Shown here piece by piece: positions 16,119 to 24,376 of a stretch of 36,199 bases of DNA. Location of the stretch: positions 1-36,199 of the forward strand of contig JAUWAC010000021.1 in NCBI GenBank assembly GCA_030602245.1, read 5' to 3'. The stretch's first letter is position 1. The number at the start of each line of letters is the position of its first letter. The DNA is from Marinobacterium sp. (GTDB taxonomy: Bacteria > Pseudomonadota > Gammaproteobacteria > Pseudomonadales > Balneatricaceae). The translations under genes were made by a program, and so were the position numbers. The notes under the pieces are model-generated. The model did no database searches, was not told the origin of the DNA, and saw nothing but the letters and a program-made list of their open reading frames with translations.

Positions 16119-16955
16119 TCAGGATCCGAGCGTCTTGTGCAGAAACGCCACCGTGCGGCTCCACGCCAGCGCGGCATCGTCCTCGTCATAACGTGCGCCG
16201 GTCGGGTTGGCGAACGCATGATCGGCGGTGTACCAGTGCACCGTCAGATCGGTCTTGCCGGCTTCGGCCATGGCGCGCTCGAAGCCGCCAACCATCGCCT
16301 CGTCGATGCTGCGGTCCAGCGTACCGAAGTGACCCAGCACCGGGCTCGCCAGCGGCGCCAGCTCCTGCGCACTCCTGGCCACGTTGCCATAGTAGATCAC
16401 CGTCGCGTCGACCGGGGTGGCCAGCGAGGCGTTCAGCGACCAGCCGCCGCCGAAGCACCAGCCCAGCGTGGCGACCTTGCCGGTACTGTTCGGATGCTGT
16501 CGCAGCCAGTCGATCCAGCCCACCAGCGTCTGCGTTGCCAGCGCCGGATCCAGCGCCATGCGCAGGGCGTTGGCTTCTTCCCGCGTGGTGCCCACCTTGC
16601 CGTTGTACAGATCCACGGCCAGTGCGATAAAACCGAGTTCAGCCAGCTCGGCGGCCACCGCCTTGACCTGATCGTTCAGCCCCCACCATTCATGGATCAG
16701 CACCACGGTCGGCGCCTTGCCATCGCCCAGCTCCGACGGCAGCGCCAGATAGGCCGAGGGATTCTGCCCGCCGGGTAACGCCAGCGACACCTTCTGCAGC
16801 CGCTCACCGGCCGCCTGCGCCAGTGTCGCATCGGCCAGTACAACCGCCAGCGGCAGTGCCGCCAGGCCCTTGATGAACGCGCGTCGCTGCTCGATGCTCG
16901 CCGTCGGCAGCGGTTTGTCGCTGTTGCTGTGCCCACACCCGTATTGATCGCACAT
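16119..16955 (-). CDS. Dienelactone hydrolase family protein with Tat-type signal
   Basis: This 278-residue alpha/beta hydrolase has the cysteine nucleophile in GWCFGGGWS (C167), an acidic residue in the LDRSID block (about 214) and H246 in DHAFANP, in the order of the dienelactone hydrolase triad. IHEWWGLN near 88-94 is a family signature. A twin-arginine motif (R24-R25 in QRRAFIKG) and a hydrophobic run (31-48) suggest export by Tat. The MCDQYGCGH start at 16955 was chosen by similarity to related exported hydrolases; a Met five codons earlier (16970) has a comparable ribosome site. Substrate unknown. Neighbouring genes do not show an aromatic degradation operon. Confidence 0.85.
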   Translation of the reverse strand: MCDQYGCGHSNSDKPLPTASIEQRRAFIKGLAALPLAVVLADATLAQAAGERLQKVSLALPGGQNPSAYLALPSELGDGKAPTVVLIHEWWGLNDQVKAVAAELAELGFIALAVDLYNGKVGTTREEANALRMALDPALATQTLVGWIDWLRQHPNSTGKVATLGWCFGGGWSLNASLATPVDATVIYYGNVARSAQELAPLASPVLGHFGTLDRSIDEAMVGGFERAMAEAGKTDLTVHWYTADHAFANPTGARYDEDDAALAWSRTVAFLHKTLGS

Positions 16956-17043
16956 CTCACCTGCTCCCATGCTGTCCCCGCCCGACGGCGACCGCGCTCT
17001 GCCGGCGGGCACGGGATTGATTTGGTCTCGATCACAAGACTAT

Positions 17044-17076
17044 AGACAAGAAAACCGCCCGAAGGCGGTTTTGTCT
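17044..17076 (-). terminator. Rho-independent terminator of ilvIH
   Basis: AAAACCGCC (17051-17059) pairs with GGCGGTTTT (17064-17072) around a CGAA tetraloop, with flanking AGACA/TGTCT extending the symmetry. It lies 25 bases after the ilvH stop. Confidence 0.85.
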
Positions 17077-17101
17077 GTACGGTTGCAGGCGGTCTGCCGG
17101 A

Positions 17102-17596
17102 TCAGAGGCTGAGCACCTTTTCGCCGCGGGCGATGCCGGACACACCGGAGCGCACCACCTCCATGATGCTGGCCATGTTGCCCAGCGAGGCGATGAACGC
17201 ATCCAGCTTGTCGGAGGCACCGACCAGCTGCACCGTATAGGTGTTGGGGGTGACGTCGATGATCTGACCGCGGAAGATGTCGCAGGTACGCTTGATCTCG
17301 GCACGCATCTGGCCGTTCGCCTTGAGCTTGATCATCATCAGCTCGCGCTCGATATGCTCACCCTCGGACAGATCCACCACCTTGACCACGTCGATCAGCT
17401 TGTTGAGCTGCTTGGTGATCTGCTCAACCACACGGTCATCGCCGATGGTGGTGACGGTCAGACGCGACAGGGTCTCGTCTTCGGTCGGCGCCACGGTCAG
17501 CGATTCGATGTTGTAGTTGCGCTGGGAGAAGAGTCCCACGACCCGCGACAGCGCACCCGGTTCGTTTTCCAACAGAACTGAAATGATATGACGCAT
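17102..17596 (-). CDS. ilvH: Acetolactate synthase small (regulatory) subunit
   Basis: IlvH confers valine feedback inhibition and raises activity of the large subunit. The 164-residue protein begins MRHIISVLLENEPGALSRV, the conserved ACT-domain start, and continues with FSQRNYNIESLTVAPTED, then a second conserved domain with DITPNTYTVQL-like sequence near residues 115-130. The start at 17596 (rather than the 10-codon longer frame) fits the family and lies two bases after the ilvI stop, so the two subunits are coupled. A terminator follows the gene. Confidence 0.95.
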   Translation of the reverse strand: MRHIISVLLENEPGALSRVVGLFSQRNYNIESLTVAPTEDETLSRLTVTTIGDDRVVEQITKQLNKLIDVVKVVDLSEGEHIERELMMIKLKANGQMRAEIKRTCDIFRGQIIDVTPNTYTVQLVGASDKLDAFIASLGNMASIMEVVRSGVSGIARGEKVLSL

Positions 17597-17598
17597 GA

Positions 17599-19320
17599 TC
17601 AGGTCCTCTCCGTCTTGCTCAGCCACATGTCACGCATGGCACCGCGCGGCACCTGCATCGGGTAGACGTGCTCGAACGGATCGACCGCGATATCCATGAA
17701 GACCAACCGGTCCTTCATCGCGAACGCCTCGCGCATCGCGCCCTCCAGATCCCCATACTTGTCGACCTTCATGCCGACATGGCCATAGGATTCCACCAGC
17801 TTGACGAAATCCGGCAGCGACTTCATGTAGGACTGAGAGTGGCGGGACTCGTAGTTCATGTCCTGCCACTGACGCACCATACCCAGTGACTGGTTGTTGA
17901 GGCAGAGGATCTTCACCGGCAGATCGTACTGCTTGCAGGTGGAGAGTTCCTGAATGTTCATCTGGATACTGCCCTCGCCGGTGACGCAGGCCACATCGGC
18001 ATCCGGGAAGTTCAGCTTGACACCCATCGCCGCCGGCAGACCGAAGCCCATGGTGCCGAGGCCCCCTGAGTTGATCCAGCGATTCGGCTTGTTGAACTTG
18101 TAGTACTGCGCCGCAAACATCTGGTGCTGACCGACATCAGAGCAGACGAACGCATCGCCGTGGGTGACCTTGCTCAGCATCTCGATCACCTGCTGCGGCT
18201 TCATCAGTTCGGAGTCGTCGGTACGGTAACGACCGCCGTGGCGCTGACGCCACTCGTCGATCTGTTTCCACCAGCTCTCCAGTGCCGCCGCATCCGGCTG
18301 TTTCTTGCTTTCGCGGACCAGCTCGATCATCTCGTCGATGACGACCTTGGCCGGTCCCACAATCGGCACGTCGGCACGCACGGTCTTGGAGATCGATGCC
18401 GGATCGATGTCGACATGGATGATCCGCGCCGTCGGACAGAACTTGTCGGTGGCGTTGGTGACACGGTCATCGAAGCGGGCGCCGATCGCCAGGATCAGGT
18501 CCGCGTGATGCATCGCCATGTTGGCTTCGTAGCTGCCGTGCATCCCCAGCATGCCCAGGCACTGACGGTCGGTACCCGGATAGCCGCCCAGCCCCATCAG
18601 GGTATTGGTCACCGGGAAGTTCAGCAGCTGCGCGAACTCGGTCAGCTCCTTGCTGGCGTCGCCCATGATGACACCACCACCGGTGTAGATCACCGGACGG
18701 CGCGCCTGCAGCAGCATGTCGACCGCCTTGCGGATCTGGCCGCTGTGGCCGCGGCTGATCGGATTGTAGGAGCGCAGCTTGATCGACTTCGGATATTCAT
18801 ACGGATAGCGCTCGGTCGGCGTGGTCATATCCTTGGGGATATCGACGACGACCGGCCCGGGACGACCGCTCTGGGCGATGTAGAACGCCTTTTTGATCGT
18901 CGCCGGAATATCTTCCGGACGCTGAATACTGAAGTTGTGCTTCACGACCGGACGGGAGATACCGAGCATGTCGGTCTCCTGGAATGCATCCTCACCGATC
19001 AGATGGCTCATCACCTGACCGGTGATGACCACCATCGGGATCGAGTCCATGAACGCGGTAGCGATGCCGGTAACGGCATTGGTCGCCCCCGGGCCGGAGG
19101 TCACCAGAGCGACGCCGGCCTTTCCTGTTGCACGCGCGTACGCATCGGCCATGTGTGTGGCGGCCTGCTCGTGGCGCACGAGAATATGCTGGACATCTTC
19201 CTGCTGGAACAGCGCGTCGTACACATGCAGAAGCGCGCCGCCCGGATAGCCGTAGATGTACTTCACGCCCTCGTCACGGAGCGCGCGTACCACCATTTCT
19301 GCGCCTGAAAGTTGTTCCAC
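17599..19320 (-). CDS. ilvI: Acetolactate synthase large (catalytic) subunit
   Basis: The thiamine diphosphate and FAD enzyme condenses pyruvate with pyruvate or 2-oxobutyrate, the first shared step of valine and isoleucine synthesis. The 573-residue protein shows the N-terminal [14 protein letters not shown] block with [18 protein letters not shown] (catalytic Glu), the FAD-binding middle domain, and the TPP motif starting as [14 protein letters not shown] and ending in NNQ. The motif's usual GDG is GEG here, a variant I recall from pseudomonads. The start is GTG, with AGAGGG seven bases upstream. A 410-base gap precedes it. The type with separate IlvH and no catabolic features is biosynthetic. 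Confidence 0.95.
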   Translation of the reverse strand: MEQLSGAEMVVRALRDEGVKYIYGYPGGALLHVYDALFQQEDVQHILVRHEQAATHMADAYARATGKAGVALVTSGPGATNAVTGIATAFMDSIPMVVITGQVMSHLIGEDAFQETDMLGISRPVVKHNFSIQRPEDIPATIKKAFYIAQSGRPGPVVVDIPKDMTTPTERYPYEYPKSIKLRSYNPISRGHSGQIRKAVDMLLQARRPVIYTGGGVIMGDASKELTEFAQLLNFPVTNTLMGLGGYPGTDRQCLGMLGMHGSYEANMAMHHADLILAIGARFDDRVTNATDKFCPTARIIHVDIDPASISKTVRADVPIVGPAKVVIDEMIELVRESKKQPDAAALESWWKQIDEWRQRHGGRYRTDDSELMKPQQVIEMLSKVTHGDAFVCSDVGQHQMFAAQYYKFNKPNRWINSGGLGTMGFGLPAAMGVKLNFPDADVACVTGEGSIQMNIQELSTCKQYDLPVKILCLNNQSLGMVRQWQDMNYESRHSQSYMKSLPDFVKLVESYGHVGMKVDKYGDLEGAMREAFAMKDRLVFMDIAVDPFEHVYPMQVPRGAMRDMWLSKTERT

Positions 19321-19730
19321 TGTATTACCCTCTACTCAGCACCGACAACCCAGTGTGCCGGTGTTTAACAGTTCAAGTTGTGTGCATCTGAACCCACCCG
19401 CGACCGTAGCGAGGGTGACGCTGTTACGGACGCAAACCGGGCCTTCGCCAATCGGTTGCCCATCTGGATGAGCGGTGGATTCGGTGCAGACCGGCACAGG
19501 GATCGCCCACGCCGGTCTTTTCTGTTCTGAGCCCTAAGCCGGGTACTGCTTAATTAGCCACAAATAGCCTGTGGGATTGGGATTTCCTGCGCCCACGGAC
19601 AAAAATAGCCCGACATTCTGTCACCTGGCGCCGGTTTGATCAACCGGACAGAAAGGCTTTTGCCTGCCTATAGGCAGCCCAGTACGTGCAGGTTATAGTG
19701 ACGCATCAAGGTTGAGGAGGATCCGTACCG
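19321..19730. other. Divergent noncoding region between ilvI and the 88-residue gene
   Basis: No credible gene is seen in these 410 bases. They contain a hairpin, GACCGGC (19489-19495) with GCCGGTC (19511-19517), followed by TTTT on the plus strand; a repeat CACCGACA/TGCCGGTG stem close to the ilvI start; a 17-base palindrome CCGGTTTGATCAACCGG (19631-19647); and a 14-base perfect palindrome CTGCCTATAGGCAG (19664-19677). The motif GGCTATTT occurs twice on the minus strand. TATAGT (19694-19699) could be a -10 for the rightward gene. A short frame in the ilvI leader is not rich in Leu, Val or Ile codons, so classical attenuation is not supported. Confidence 0.5.
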
Positions 19731-19997
19731 ATGAATGTTTCCGAAATCAAAAACAAAGAGCGCGTCATCAACGAGCTGATGCTGTTCATCCGCAAGGTCT
19801 TCAACGAGCCGCAGATCTGCGAAATCGCCAAGGAGATCGCGCGTAAGCACTTCGACAAACGCGACGCCGATCAGCTCATCGCCGAAGAGCTGTCCGCCAC
19901 CACCAGCGTCAAGATCCCGATCGAGCAGAGCGATGCCGACCGCCTGTTCCTGCAAACGCTGAAGGATCTGGTGCGCGACGAAAAAGCGCTGTACTGA
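19731..19997 (+). CDS. Unrecognised 88-residue soluble helical protein
   Basis: I do not recognise the family. The protein is charged (many Lys, Glu, Asp) and predicted mostly helical, with no signal peptide or membrane segment. GAGGAGG lies about eleven bases before the ATG, and the codon use is like the neighbouring genes, so it is very likely real. The block ICEIAKEIARKHFDKRDADQLIAEEL is the most distinctive region. It is a single-gene unit converging with rlmJ ten bases away. No function can be inferred. Confidence 0.65.
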   Translation: MNVSEIKNKERVINELMLFIRKVFNEPQICEIAKEIARKHFDKRDADQLIAEELSATTSVKIPIEQSDADRLFLQTLKDLVRDEKALY

Positions 19998-20007
19998 TCC
20001 CGGCGTC

Positions 20008-20844
20008 TTACTGCGGCTCGGCCAGCCACTCCAGCGTGACCGCCTGAGCCGTCAATCCCAGCGCCTGCGCCAGCGCCGGCAGCATCTCATCGAGCTGTCG
20101 GTCCAGCTGCCAGGGCGGATTGAGCACCAGCATGCCCGACCCGTACATGCCGCCACAGTCCTCGGCGGCCACCCGCAGCTCGCTGCGCAGCAGCGGCCCC
20201 AGCGCCGCATCCTTCAGTTCCTGCACCAGCGTCTGCCAGCGATTGGCCGCCAGCAACGGATACCAGACCGCGTAGATGCCGGTGGGCCAGCGCCGGTGCG
20301 CCTTTTTCAGAAAGCGTACCACCTGAGCGTATTCATCTTTGACCTCGTAGGCGGGGTCGATCAGCACCAGCCCCCGACGCGGATTCGGCGGCAACAGCGC
20401 CCCGACACCCTCGTAGCCATCACGGTGGTGCACAGCGACTCGCGCATCATCCCGGAATACCTGTCTGAGCGCGTCCACCTCGGCCGGATGCAGCTCCATC
20501 AGGCGCAGCACGTCCTGCTCACGAGCCATACCGGCGGCGATCGTCGGCGAGCCGGGGTAATGTGTCAGTGCAGCGCCGGCATTGACCCGCGCGATCTGCG
20601 CCAGATAGGGCTTGAGTGCTTCCGGCAGCGGCGGCTGCCACAGGCGGGCGATACCGTCGCGGTACTCGCCGGTTTTCTGCGCCTGCGCATCGCTCAGGTC
20701 GTACAGCGCGCGTCCGCTGTGGGTTTCGAGATAGCTCCAGGGCTTGGCCTTGCGGTTGAGCGATTCAAGCAGCGCGACCAGAACACTGTGCTTGTGCAGG
20801 TCGGCAAAGTTGCCGGCATGGAAGCCGTGCTGATAACTGAGCAT
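20008..20844 (-). CDS. rlmJ: 23S rRNA (adenine-2030-N6)-methyltransferase
   Basis: RlmJ methylates A2030 of 23S rRNA. The 278-residue protein opens with MLSYQHGFHAGNFADLHKH, highly characteristic of the family, and has the N6-adenine methyltransferase catalytic motif as DPAYE (D163 onward); the family usually reads DPPYE. SAM-binding residues lie in YLETHSGRALYDL near residues 38-50. It is the last gene of a leftward run beginning at rlmE, with 27 bases to the upstream lipoprotein gene. Confidence 0.95.
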   Translation of the reverse strand: MLSYQHGFHAGNFADLHKHSVLVALLESLNRKAKPWSYLETHSGRALYDLSDAQAQKTGEYRDGIARLWQPPLPEALKPYLAQIARVNAGAALTHYPGSPTIAAGMAREQDVLRLMELHPAEVDALRQVFRDDARVAVHHRDGYEGVGALLPPNPRRGLVLIDPAYEVKDEYAQVVRFLKKAHRRWPTGIYAVWYPLLAANRWQTLVQELKDAALGPLLRSELRVAAEDCGGMYGSGMLVLNPPWQLDRQLDEMLPALAQALGLTAQAVTLEWLAEPQ

Positions 20845-20871
20845 GGAACGGTCCGATACAGGATGAAGCGC

Positions 20872-21570
20872 TCAGCGGATACGCGGCACTTCGAGGTTGG
20901 GAAAAACGGCGACCAGCCCCGCCGCGATCTCGCGCAACAGCGGCCAGCGCTCGCCATACAGCACGGTGTCGCCGGCTTCGGCATACACGCCCATCATGCC
21001 GGGCATACCACTGTAGGGCTGATACAGCGAGCCGTTGGTCTGGCCGCTGCACTCGAAACGGCCGGGGCCGGTTTTGGAAAACGCCCAGCCGGTGCCGCCC
21101 CAGACCGGCGGCTGATCCGCCCCCTCGACGAGGCAGATGCGCATGTTCTTCAGCACCAGCGCGTGGCCCGGCTGGCCATTGCGCAGTACATCGAATGCGT
21201 TCATCACCGCACCCGGTGCCGCCGTCAGCGTCACCAGCGCCCAGCGCGGTTGCTGCGGATGGCGCAGCATGACGATCACCTGCTGGCCATTGGGCGAGCG
21301 CAGGGTGCCTGTCAGCCGATAATCACGGCTCATCGGCAGCGGGTTGGACATGCGATACAGCGGCGCGCCCAGATAGTGAGACACCAGCGCCAGCGCCAGC
21401 TGCTGTTCCGGCGCATACCCTTTGAGCGGCATGACCTCGAGCGGGCGCGGCGTCACCGCATTCTCGGCCGGCGTGATCTCGGGTTCCGGTGCTTTGCCGG
21501 CACAACCGGCCAGCAGCACCGCCAGAGCACCGGCGGCGAACCAGCGCGACAGGGTTTGGCTTGCGTTCAT
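20872..21570 (-). CDS. Putative lipoprotein, unknown function
   Basis: The 232-residue product has a lipoprotein signal with lipobox LLAGC (modified Cys at about residue 23) and a soluble domain. I do not recognise the domain; it contains a few cysteines (RICLVEG, RFECSGQT) and a proline/glycine-rich segment. The open frame extends to 21759 but MNASQTL at 21570 was chosen because AAGGAG lies six bases upstream and the signal peptide starts there. It begins 10 bases after the response-regulator gene and is probably co-transcribed with it. Confidence 0.7.
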   Translation of the reverse strand: MNASQTLSRWFAAGALAVLLAGCAGKAPEPEITPAENAVTPRPLEVMPLKGYAPEQQLALALVSHYLGAPLYRMSNPLPMSRDYRLTGTLRSPNGQQVIVMLRHPQQPRWALVTLTAAPGAVMNAFDVLRNGQPGHALVLKNMRICLVEGADQPPVWGGTGWAFSKTGPGRFECSGQTNGSLYQPYSGMPGMMGVYAEAGDTVLYGERWPLLREIAAGLVAVFPNLEVPRIR

Positions 21571-21580
21571 GGCGACTCCT

Positions 21581-22357
21581 TCAGCGCACGCTGGCGATGT
21601 ACTTGGACAGGTGGGCCATCTTGTCCGGGTCATCATCGACAAACTGCACCCGCACGTCCACGTACGGGGTATCCTGACGCGACTCCGTCGCCTGCATCGA
21701 CAGCACGAAGCCGTTGATACGCGCCACGGCATCGCCGGAGAGCTGTTCGATATCGACAACCACCTGATCGAGCAGCGTCGGGAAACGTCCCTCGTTCTTG
21801 ATGACCACCCGCACCTCGCGCAGGGTCAGGTCCTTGATCGCGCACTTGAAGGTATGATCAGAACACCGCAGCTGAGCCAGCCCCTTGGGCTTGGGCATCG
21901 ACCGGGGTGACTCCTTGCGACCGCTCTCGGCCTGCAGCATCCGCGCCGCGCGGGCCTGCTGCTCCGGGCTCAGCTTGCCGCCCTTGTTCAGCGCCTTGAC
22001 GATCTTCTGCACCAGCTGTTCGCTGGTAAACGGCTTACCAAGGTAGTCGTTGACGCCGGCCTGAATCGCCTTGAGCACATATTCGCGCTCGCCACGGCTG
22101 GTCACCATCAGAAACGGGGTCGATTTGTACGCCTGCTGGGCCCGGGTCCACTGCAGCAGCTCCAGGCCGCTCATCTGTGGCATCTCCCAGTCGCACAGAA
22201 TGACGTCGAACTGGCGCACCTGCATCGCCTTCATGGCATCCTGGCCATTTTCATAGGCGTCGACGTTACTCTCGGGAAAGGCTTCGCGCACCATGGAGGT
22301 GACCCGGTCGCGGATGAAACGGGCATCATCCACCACCAGTACGTTGAGTTTGCTCAT
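21581..22357 (-). CDS. Response regulator: receiver domain with C-terminal PilZ-like domain
   Basis: The 258-residue protein has a CheY-like receiver (residues 3-120) with acidic pocket D10-D11, phospho-acceptor D56, T86 and K108 all present. After a linker (about 121-165) comes a beta-rich domain that resembles PilZ, with CAIKDLTLREVRVVI in the position of the (D/N)xSxxG part. The RxxxR half of the c-di-GMP binding signature is not visible, so ligand binding is doubtful. No histidine kinase is adjacent. It may link a phospho-signal to motility or surface behaviour. The ribosome site before the ATG is weak. Confidence 0.75.
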   Translation of the reverse strand: MSKLNVLVVDDARFIRDRVTSMVREAFPESNVDAYENGQDAMKAMQVRQFDVILCDWEMPQMSGLELLQWTRAQQAYKSTPFLMVTSRGEREYVLKAIQAGVNDYLGKPFTSEQLVQKIVKALNKGGKLSPEQQARAARMLQAESGRKESPRSMPKPKGLAQLRCSDHTFKCAIKDLTLREVRVVIKNEGRFPTLLDQVVVDIEQLSGDAVARINGFVLSMQATESRQDTPYVDVRVQFVDDDPDKMAHLSKYIASVR

Positions 22358-22438
22358 CTGCTCAGTTCATATCCATTGCACCATGAATAGGCAACACTCT
22401 CCCATAAAACGGAAAGCGACTGAAGTGGGAAGCGGCGC

Positions 22439-23068
22439 TTAGCCCTTGAACCCTTTGCCAACCAGATAGACCTCGCGCGAGCGCGCCCGTGAAGCTTCGG
22501 GCTTGCGCACGACAACGGTGGTGAAATGCTGCCGCACCTGTTTGACGAACTCCTCGTAGCCCTCGCCCTGAAACACCTTGGCCACAAAACTGCCGTTGGG
22601 TTTGAGCACCTGACACGCCATATCCAGCGCCAGCTCCACCAGATAGATCGAGGCGGCCTGATCGGCGGCGGCCACACCGCTGATGTTCGGTGCCATATCG
22701 GAGATGACCACATCGACCGGCGCGCCGTTCACCGCCGTCATGATCCGGTCGAACACCGCCTGTTCAGTGAAGTCGCCCTGAATGAACTCGACGTCGGCCA
22801 GACTATCCATCGGCAGAATGTCGGAGGCGATCACCCGCCCGCTGGGCGCAACCAGCTTCGACGCCACCTGCGACCAGCCACCGGGGGCGGAGCCCAGATC
22901 CATCACCAGCATGCCCGGGCGGATCAGCTTGTCCTTGTCGTTGATCGCCAGCAGTTTGTACGACGCACGCGAGCGGTATCCGTCGATCTGCGCCTGCTTT
23001 ACGAAGGGGTCGTTAACGTGCTCGTCAAGCCAGCGAGCACTGCTTTTTGAACGGTTGGATCGGGCCAT
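22439..23068 (-). CDS. rlmE: 23S rRNA (uridine-2552-2'-O)-methyltransferase
   Basis: RlmE (RrmJ/FtsJ) methylates U2552 in the ribosomal A loop. The 209-residue protein has the family length, the SAM-binding block [15 protein letters not shown] (about residues 55-69), the catalytic lysine in the SYKLL stretch (K38), and the [11 protein letters not shown] motif with catalytic aspartate. An N-terminal basic region ([10 protein letters not shown]) fits rRNA binding. No ribosome site is obvious upstream. Usually rlmE is beside ftsH; here ftsH is absent and the gene is divergent from the SpoU-type methyltransferase gene 148 bases away. Confidence 0.95.
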   Translation of the reverse strand: MARSNRSKSSARWLDEHVNDPFVKQAQIDGYRSRASYKLLAINDKDKLIRPGMLVMDLGSAPGGWSQVASKLVAPSGRVIASDILPMDSLADVEFIQGDFTEQAVFDRIMTAVNGAPVDVVISDMAPNISGVAAADQAASIYLVELALDMACQVLKPNGSFVAKVFQGEGYEEFVKQVRQHFTTVVVRKPEASRARSREVYLVGKGFKG

Positions 23069-23216
23069 GGAATGCGACTGAAACTGTGGATGAAAACCGA
23101 ATTGTACGCATCGGCCGGCACGCTGGCCAACCGGATGCAGACACCGGATGGATCCTGACTTTGCCGGGGGCCATCGTTATACTGCGCCGACCATTGAGCA
23201 CGGGGCAACGGCCGAG

Positions 23217-23939
23217 ATGAAACTGGACGAGATCCGCAAACTGCAGCAGAAAAAGTACCGTCAGGCCTTCGGTTACTGTCTGGTGGAGGGTGAACATCTG
23301 GTCATGGAGCTGCAGCAGGCCGCCGCGGCGCGACCCGCGCTGATGGACACGGAGCTGTACCTGACCGAGCGCTATGCCGACTGGTCCGGGCCGCTGCGCC
23401 AGCATCGCATCAGTGAGCGCCAGATGGCGTCGATCTGCGATACCAAAAATCCGCAGGGGATCGCCGCCGTCGTCCCGCTGGCCGCGCTGCAACCGCCACC
23501 CGCTGCCGGCGAAACCGCGATCTATCTGTATCAGATTCAGGATCCGGGTAATCTGGGCACCATTCTGCGCACGCTGGGCTGGTTCGGCGGCTACCGCTGT
23601 CTGCTCAGCCCCGACAGCGTCGACCCGTACAACCCCAAAGTGATCCGCGCCAGCATGGGCGCGATCTTCCACGTGCCGGTGGAGATCGACGTGGCGCTCG
23701 ACACCCTGCCGCAGCGCTATCAGCGGCTGGCGTGCCTTGATATGGCGGGCGATCCGATCACCAGCGACGCTTTTCGCCGCTGCGACTGCTACATCTTCGG
23801 CAACGAGGCCCGCGGCGTGCCCCGCGATCAGCTCGCAGCGCTCGCCCCCACCGCCTTTACCATTCCCGGCAGCGGCGCCATCGAATCACTGAACCTGGGC
23901 ACGGCCGTCAGCCTCAGCGTGTACGAGCGCCAGCGCTGA
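23217..23939 (+). CDS. TrmH/SpoU-family RNA 2'-O-methyltransferase
   Basis: This 240-residue SPOUT-class methyltransferase has a small N-terminal region (residues 1-90) with EIRKLQQKKYRQ and CLVEGEHLV typical of TrmH-like enzymes, then the SpoU motifs: QDPGNLGTILRTLGWFG (motif 1), FGNEARGVP (motif 2) and SGAIESLNLGTAVSLSVYE (motif 3). The knotted SAM site is complete. The start at MKLDEI (23217) is favoured because homologs begin here, although the frame opens at 23148 and no strong ribosome site is seen. The target RNA (rRNA or tRNA) cannot be told from sequence alone. Confidence 0.88.
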   Translation: MKLDEIRKLQQKKYRQAFGYCLVEGEHLVMELQQAAAARPALMDTELYLTERYADWSGPLRQHRISERQMASICDTKNPQGIAAVVPLAALQPPPAAGETAIYLYQIQDPGNLGTILRTLGWFGGYRCLLSPDSVDPYNPKVIRASMGAIFHVPVEIDVALDTLPQRYQRLACLDMAGDPITSDAFRRCDCYIFGNEARGVPRDQLAALAPTAFTIPGSGAIESLNLGTAVSLSVYERQR

Positions 23940-23953
23940 CGGCCGCTGCACGT

Positions 23954-24139
23954 TCAGCCCTTTGCTGCCGGCAGGCAGACCTGATCGCCGTAGTAGTTGT
24001 CGCTGTAGTTGCAGACAGAGTTGCAGACAGAGTTACCAGCCGGGCTCCCGTCCGCACCGCCTGCAGGATCCGCCTGCGCCCGCTGAACGTTACGCGTGAT
24101 CACGGCAAGCTCTGACATGTGACGCATGATGTGATGCAT
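23954..24139 (-). CDS. 61-residue peptide with Cys/Asn/Tyr-rich C-terminus (candidate precursor peptide)
   Basis: I do not recognise this family. The start at 24139 is supported by AGGAG seven to eight bases upstream. The protein splits into a His/Met-rich start (MHHIMRHMSEL), a helical-looking middle, a Gly/Ala-rich spacer (about 23-35) and a C-terminus with NSVCNSVCNYSDNYYGDQVC, in which three cysteines (39, 43, 55) occur near repeated Asn and Tyr. The NSVC unit is duplicated exactly at DNA level. Such a leader-spacer-core layout resembles ribosomally made modified peptides, but no maturation enzyme is adjacent. It could also be a small secreted or metal-binding peptide, or a young gene. 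Confidence 0.5.
   Translation of the reverse strand: MHHIMRHMSELAVITRNVQRAQADPAGGADGSPAGNSVCNSVCNYSDNYYGDQVCLPAAKG
24008..24031 (-). repeat. 12-bp tandem duplication inside the Cys-rich peptide gene
   Basis: GTTGCAGACAGA occurs twice in direct succession (24008-24019 and 24020-24031, plus strand), encoding the repeated NSVC of the peptide. In-frame duplication keeps the reading frame. Confidence 0.85.
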
Positions 24140-24376
24140 GGTGAATCTCCTCTTGGCTATCAACAGCATCAGATTAATTATTAAAAGCTATCGATAGAAA
24201 TTGAATTTTCCTGTCACCATCATAGCGCTCGCCAATCATGCACCGCGCCTGCCCAACCCTGCCCCGCCGATAGTCCCCCTGCCTTAGCCACAGAACGTGG
24301 GCCTGACAGAATCGGCAGTTGTTCCGCGCCGCACGGTATGCTGTCATGGTGATCGACGATTTTTGGAGCCCGTGCC

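Noticed and set aside
18124..19308. 394-codon plus-strand frame antisense to ilvI
   Set aside because: Fully opposite the conserved acetolactate synthase gene, with His/Arg-rich shadow composition and no motif.
19321..19470. Attenuator leader peptide for ilvI
   Set aside because: The only short frame in the ilvI direction (33 codons, ending just before a hairpin) is not rich in Leu, Val or Ile, and no typical terminator/antiterminator pair is visible.
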